A stretch of DNA of 64,000 nucleotides from Owenweeksia sp. (GTDB taxonomy: Bacteria > Bacteroidota > Bacteroidia > Flavobacteriales > Schleiferiaceae), in NCBI GenBank assembly GCA_028285465.1, contig JANQPD010000061.1, positions 20,361 to 84,360 of the forward strand. The letters are read 5' to 3'. A model generated the notes under the pieces. The model searched no databases. It was not told where the DNA came from and saw nothing but the letters and a program-made list of their open reading frames with translations. Positions 62,311 to 64,000 of the stretch are shown one piece after another. Position numbers and translations under genes: made by a program. Position 1 is the first letter of the stretch. The number at the start of each line of letters is the position of its first letter.

Positions 62311-63755
62311 TGCAGAAAGCGATATACACCATAGGAATTTGTCTGTTTTCACTGCTTGGAAAAACGCAGGCTGTGGAGTGCTACCTGGACGACAACGAGG
62401 TGTTCTTTACCATTAAATTGACCCAGGCACCGGCGGTGCTGGACAGTTTATTCAACAGTTTGAATACGGGAGCAGGCTTTGCCGACAGCCTGGTACAAGG
62501 GCGCGTAAAAACCGGTGTGCAAACGGCAAAATGGAAGGTGTATTCCCTGGACCGCAAGTACCTTACCTTAAAGACCTCACTCAGTCAATACGCGGCGCCT
62601 GCTTCTGGTAAAAAGGGGTTCTTCGACACTTTCTCCGCGCTCGACCTTTTCATAGTGGAAGACCTCCTTGCCAAGCCCTTATCTACGGTTTACTCCGACA
62701 GGCAATACGGGTTCAATTCTTTTTCTGACAAACGAAAGCGCTTTAGGGACGGGATGACCTACTTCTACCTTGAGGGGCATGAAGATGCCCGTGAAGTGTA
62801 TGTGGCCGGCACTTTTAACCAGTGGAACTACCTCAAACACCCTATGCGGAAAACCGAAAAGGGCTGGGTACTGGAGTTGGGGTTAAAACCCGGTAAGCAC
62901 TTATACAAATTCGTAGTAGACGGCCACTGGCAGCTCGACCCGGAAAACAAGCGGGTAGAAACGGACTTTGGCGGCAACGACAACAACCCCGTATACATTA
63001 CCAATAAAACCTTTCGCCTCGAAGGCTACCCCGGGGCCAGGCAGGTATACGTAGCTTCCAGCTTTAACGAGTGGAAAGAAAAGGAGCTGCGGCTGCAGAA
63101 AAAGGAGGGCGGCTGGGAAATAGACCTCTATGTGCCTGAAGGCACCCATGCCTATAAATTCATTGTAGACGGGCACTGGCTGCTGGACCCGGAAAACCCC
63201 ATTGTACGAAAGGACCAGAGCGGCATACCCAATTCTTTTCTCGCGATTGGCGATACTTTTTACTTTGAACTAAACGGCTACAGGGAAGCCAAAGAAGTTT
63301 TTGTGAGCGGCAATTTCAACGCCTGGCAGGAGCGTGAGCTGACCATGCATCCTACGGATAGAGGCTGGCGCCTGCCTTATGTGCTTGCCGGGGGCAATTA
63401 CCAGTATAAGCTGATTGTAGACGGCCGCTGGATGCTCGACCCCGGCAACCCGCACAAAGCACAGGAGGGCGCAGAAACCAACTCCCTGCTGGCCGTAAAA
63501 CCCAATCATGTTTTTAAATACCCGCACCGGCAGGGGCTGCGCGATGTGCGCTTATCAGGGAGTTTTAATGGTTGGAGCAAATACGGCTATACGTTAAAAC
63601 GGGAGGGGGATGTATGGCGCATTCCCTTGCATCTGGGAGAAGGCAAACAGCTGTATAAATTCATTGTAGAAGGCAAGTGGGAGTTGGACCCCAACAATCC
63701 TTTATGGGAGCAAAATGAATTCGGTACCGGTAATTCTGTGTTGTGGATGGAATAG
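62307..63755 (+). CDS. Exported protein with four glycogen-binding (AMPK1_CBM/CBM48-like) repeats
   Basis: A 482-residue exported protein. After a signal (cut near GKTQA) and an N-terminal domain of about 125 residues that I do not recognise, four tandem units follow (about 152-232, 233-316, 317-400 and 401-482). Each has V-Y/F-V-x-G/S-x-FN-x-W, a W strand, G-x-x-x-YK-FIVDG-W and LDPENP, the core of glycogen-binding E-set domains related to CBM48/AMPK-beta. There is no catalytic domain, so it probably binds a glucan or holds partners. It is coupled to the retropepsin-like gene by a 4-base overlap. Confidence 0.85.
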   Translation: MMQKAIYTIGICLFSLLGKTQAVECYLDDNEVFFTIKLTQAPAVLDSLFNSLNTGAGFADSLVQGRVKTGVQTAKWKVYSLDRKYLTLKTSLSQYAAPASGKKGFFDTFSALDLFIVEDLLAKPLSTVYSDRQYGFNSFSDKRKRFRDGMTYFYLEGHEDAREVYVAGTFNQWNYLKHPMRKTEKGWVLELGLKPGKHLYKFVVDGHWQLDPENKRVETDFGGNDNNPVYITNKTFRLEGYPGARQVYVASSFNEWKEKELRLQKKEGGWEIDLYVPEGTHAYKFIVDGHWLLDPENPIVRKDQSGIPNSFLAIGDTFYFELNGYREAKEVFVSGNFNAWQERELTMHPTDRGWRLPYVLAGGNYQYKLIVDGRWMLDPGNPHKAQEGAETNSLLAVKPNHVFKYPHRQGLRDVRLSGSFNGWSKYGYTLKREGDVWRIPLHLGEGKQLYKFIVEGKWELDPNNPLWEQNEFGTGNSVLWME

Positions 63756-63771
63756 AAATAAAAAACTATAG

Positions 63772-63779
63772 TATATTTG
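63772..63779 (+). promoter_or_regulatory. Putative -7 box before the tRNA-like units (TATATTTG)
   Basis: A TAnnTTTG match 14 bases before the first tRNA-like unit, which would place its start close to the transcription start. It supports transcription of the units as RNA. Confidence 0.5.
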
Positions 63780-63792
63780 CCCTCCCAAAAAT

Positions 63793-63902
63793 GGGGGATT
63801 AGCCTACCTGTTGGCAGACAGGCTCAACTGGCTAGGGCGTCCCGAATGCATTCGGGAAGGTCACTCAGGCTAATCTTGCTTTTAAGGCGCTTTTTTTGCG
63901 CC
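63793..63902 (+). other. tRNA-Ala-like structured unit 1, T arm lost
   Basis: Starts like a tRNA (GGGGGATTAG and, after an extra palindrome at 63807-63822, CTCAACTGGCTAGGGCG). In the anticodon-arm place stands TCCCGAATGCATTCGGGA (63840-63857), a perfect palindrome whose loop contains TGC, then AAGGTCAC as in a variable loop. No TTCGAAT T arm or 3' acceptor strand follows. Instead GATTAGCCT (63797-63805) pairs perfectly with AGGCTAATC (63867-63875), and GGCGC-T7-GCGCC (63886-63902) closes the unit. It is either a degraded tRNA-Ala or a tRNA-derived small RNA. Confidence 0.6.
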
Positions 63903-63917
63903 TACTGTTATTGACAA

Positions 63918-64000
63918 GGGGGATTAGCTCAGCTGGCTATAGCGTCCCGAATGCATTCGGGAAGGTCACTTAGGCTGATCTTGCTTTTAAGGCGCTTTTT
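63918..64000 (+). other. tRNA-Ala-like structured unit 2, cut by window end
   Basis: A second copy without the extra palindrome: GGGGGATTAGCTCAGCTGGC is a textbook tRNA-Ala 5' half. The same palindrome TCCCGAATGCATTCGGGA (63945-63962) stands in the anticodon arm, then AAGGTCAC, TTAGGCTGATC and the GGCGC-T run. The 9-base closing stem of unit 1 is kept here as GATTAGC(T) with GGCTGATC, using G-T wobbles. Spacing from unit 1 is 125 bases. More copies may follow beyond the window. Confidence 0.6.

Noticed and set aside
63793..63902. Unit 1 as a functional tRNA gene
   Set aside because: The T arm and the 3' acceptor strand are missing and the anticodon loop has eight bases, so it cannot fold as a normal tRNA.

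Overview
The window is chromosomal DNA from a member of the Bacteroidota. Supporting signs are several proteins with type IX secretion (T9SS) C-terminal sorting domains, TonB-dependent receptors, Bacteroidota lipoprotein families (DUF4249, DUF4270), a eukaryotic-type alpha2 glycyl-tRNA synthetase, and promoter -7 boxes of the TAnnTTTG type instead of TATAAT. T9SS plus gliding-clade style gene content suggests a free-living Flavobacteriia/Cytophagia/Saprospiria-like organism; the genus cannot be read from the sequence.

Layout. 1-7.1 kb is housekeeping: the start of a DUF2911-like gene, a MarC-like membrane protein, glyS, a very acidic lipoprotein, an acyltransferase, and a leftward group with an S41 protease, dCMP deaminase and an alpha/beta hydrolase. 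7.1-8.25 kb holds a divergent pair (HTH regulator and a small basic protein) with an 11-bp perfect inverted repeat between them. 8.2-13.1 kb is an accessory island bounded by two nearly identical 50-bp hairpin repeats. It carries an XRE regulator, two secreted transglutaminase-like proteins, a short secreted RHS-core/LysM protein with an AT-rich C-terminal domain, and a secreted candidate immunity protein. 13.3-18.9 kb has a membrane LytTR regulator, a class C beta-lactamase-like lipoprotein, a T9SS beta-helix protein and a small MscS channel.

19.0-24.4 kb is a leftward cobalamin-uptake operon: AdoCbl riboswitch, BtuB-like TonB receptor, two T9SS surface proteins (one with a tandem-duplicated domain) and a DUF5074/YncE-like beta-propeller lipoprotein resembling BtuG. 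It is followed by tRNA-Leu(CAA) and the prs-rplY-pth cluster. 27.3-35.5 kb has an OppC-type permease, a Tsp/Prc protease, a TonB receptor/DUF4249/MscS operon and a bidirectional terminator. 35.5-43.9 kb is the glmS-DUF4270-GT5-like group divergent from panC-panD-flippase-radA. 43.3-53.2 kb has SlyD, an ABC-F ATPase, two tandem paralogues with a carboxypeptidase-regulatory domain, a LolD-type ATPase, and an SDR-ALDH-cupin group. 53.5-63.8 kb has an AI-2E family transporter, an outer-membrane barrel protein, RmuC, a second MarC protein, a sterol desaturase-like enzyme, a T9SS subtilase, a two-DTG retropepsin-like protease and a protein with four glycogen-binding-type repeats.

The right edge (63.79-64.0 kb) carries two copies of a tRNA-Ala-like unit in which the anticodon arm is a perfect palindrome and the T arm is missing, preceded by a good -7 box. 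With the RHS island and the duplicated B12 surface protein, this is the least explained material in the window.
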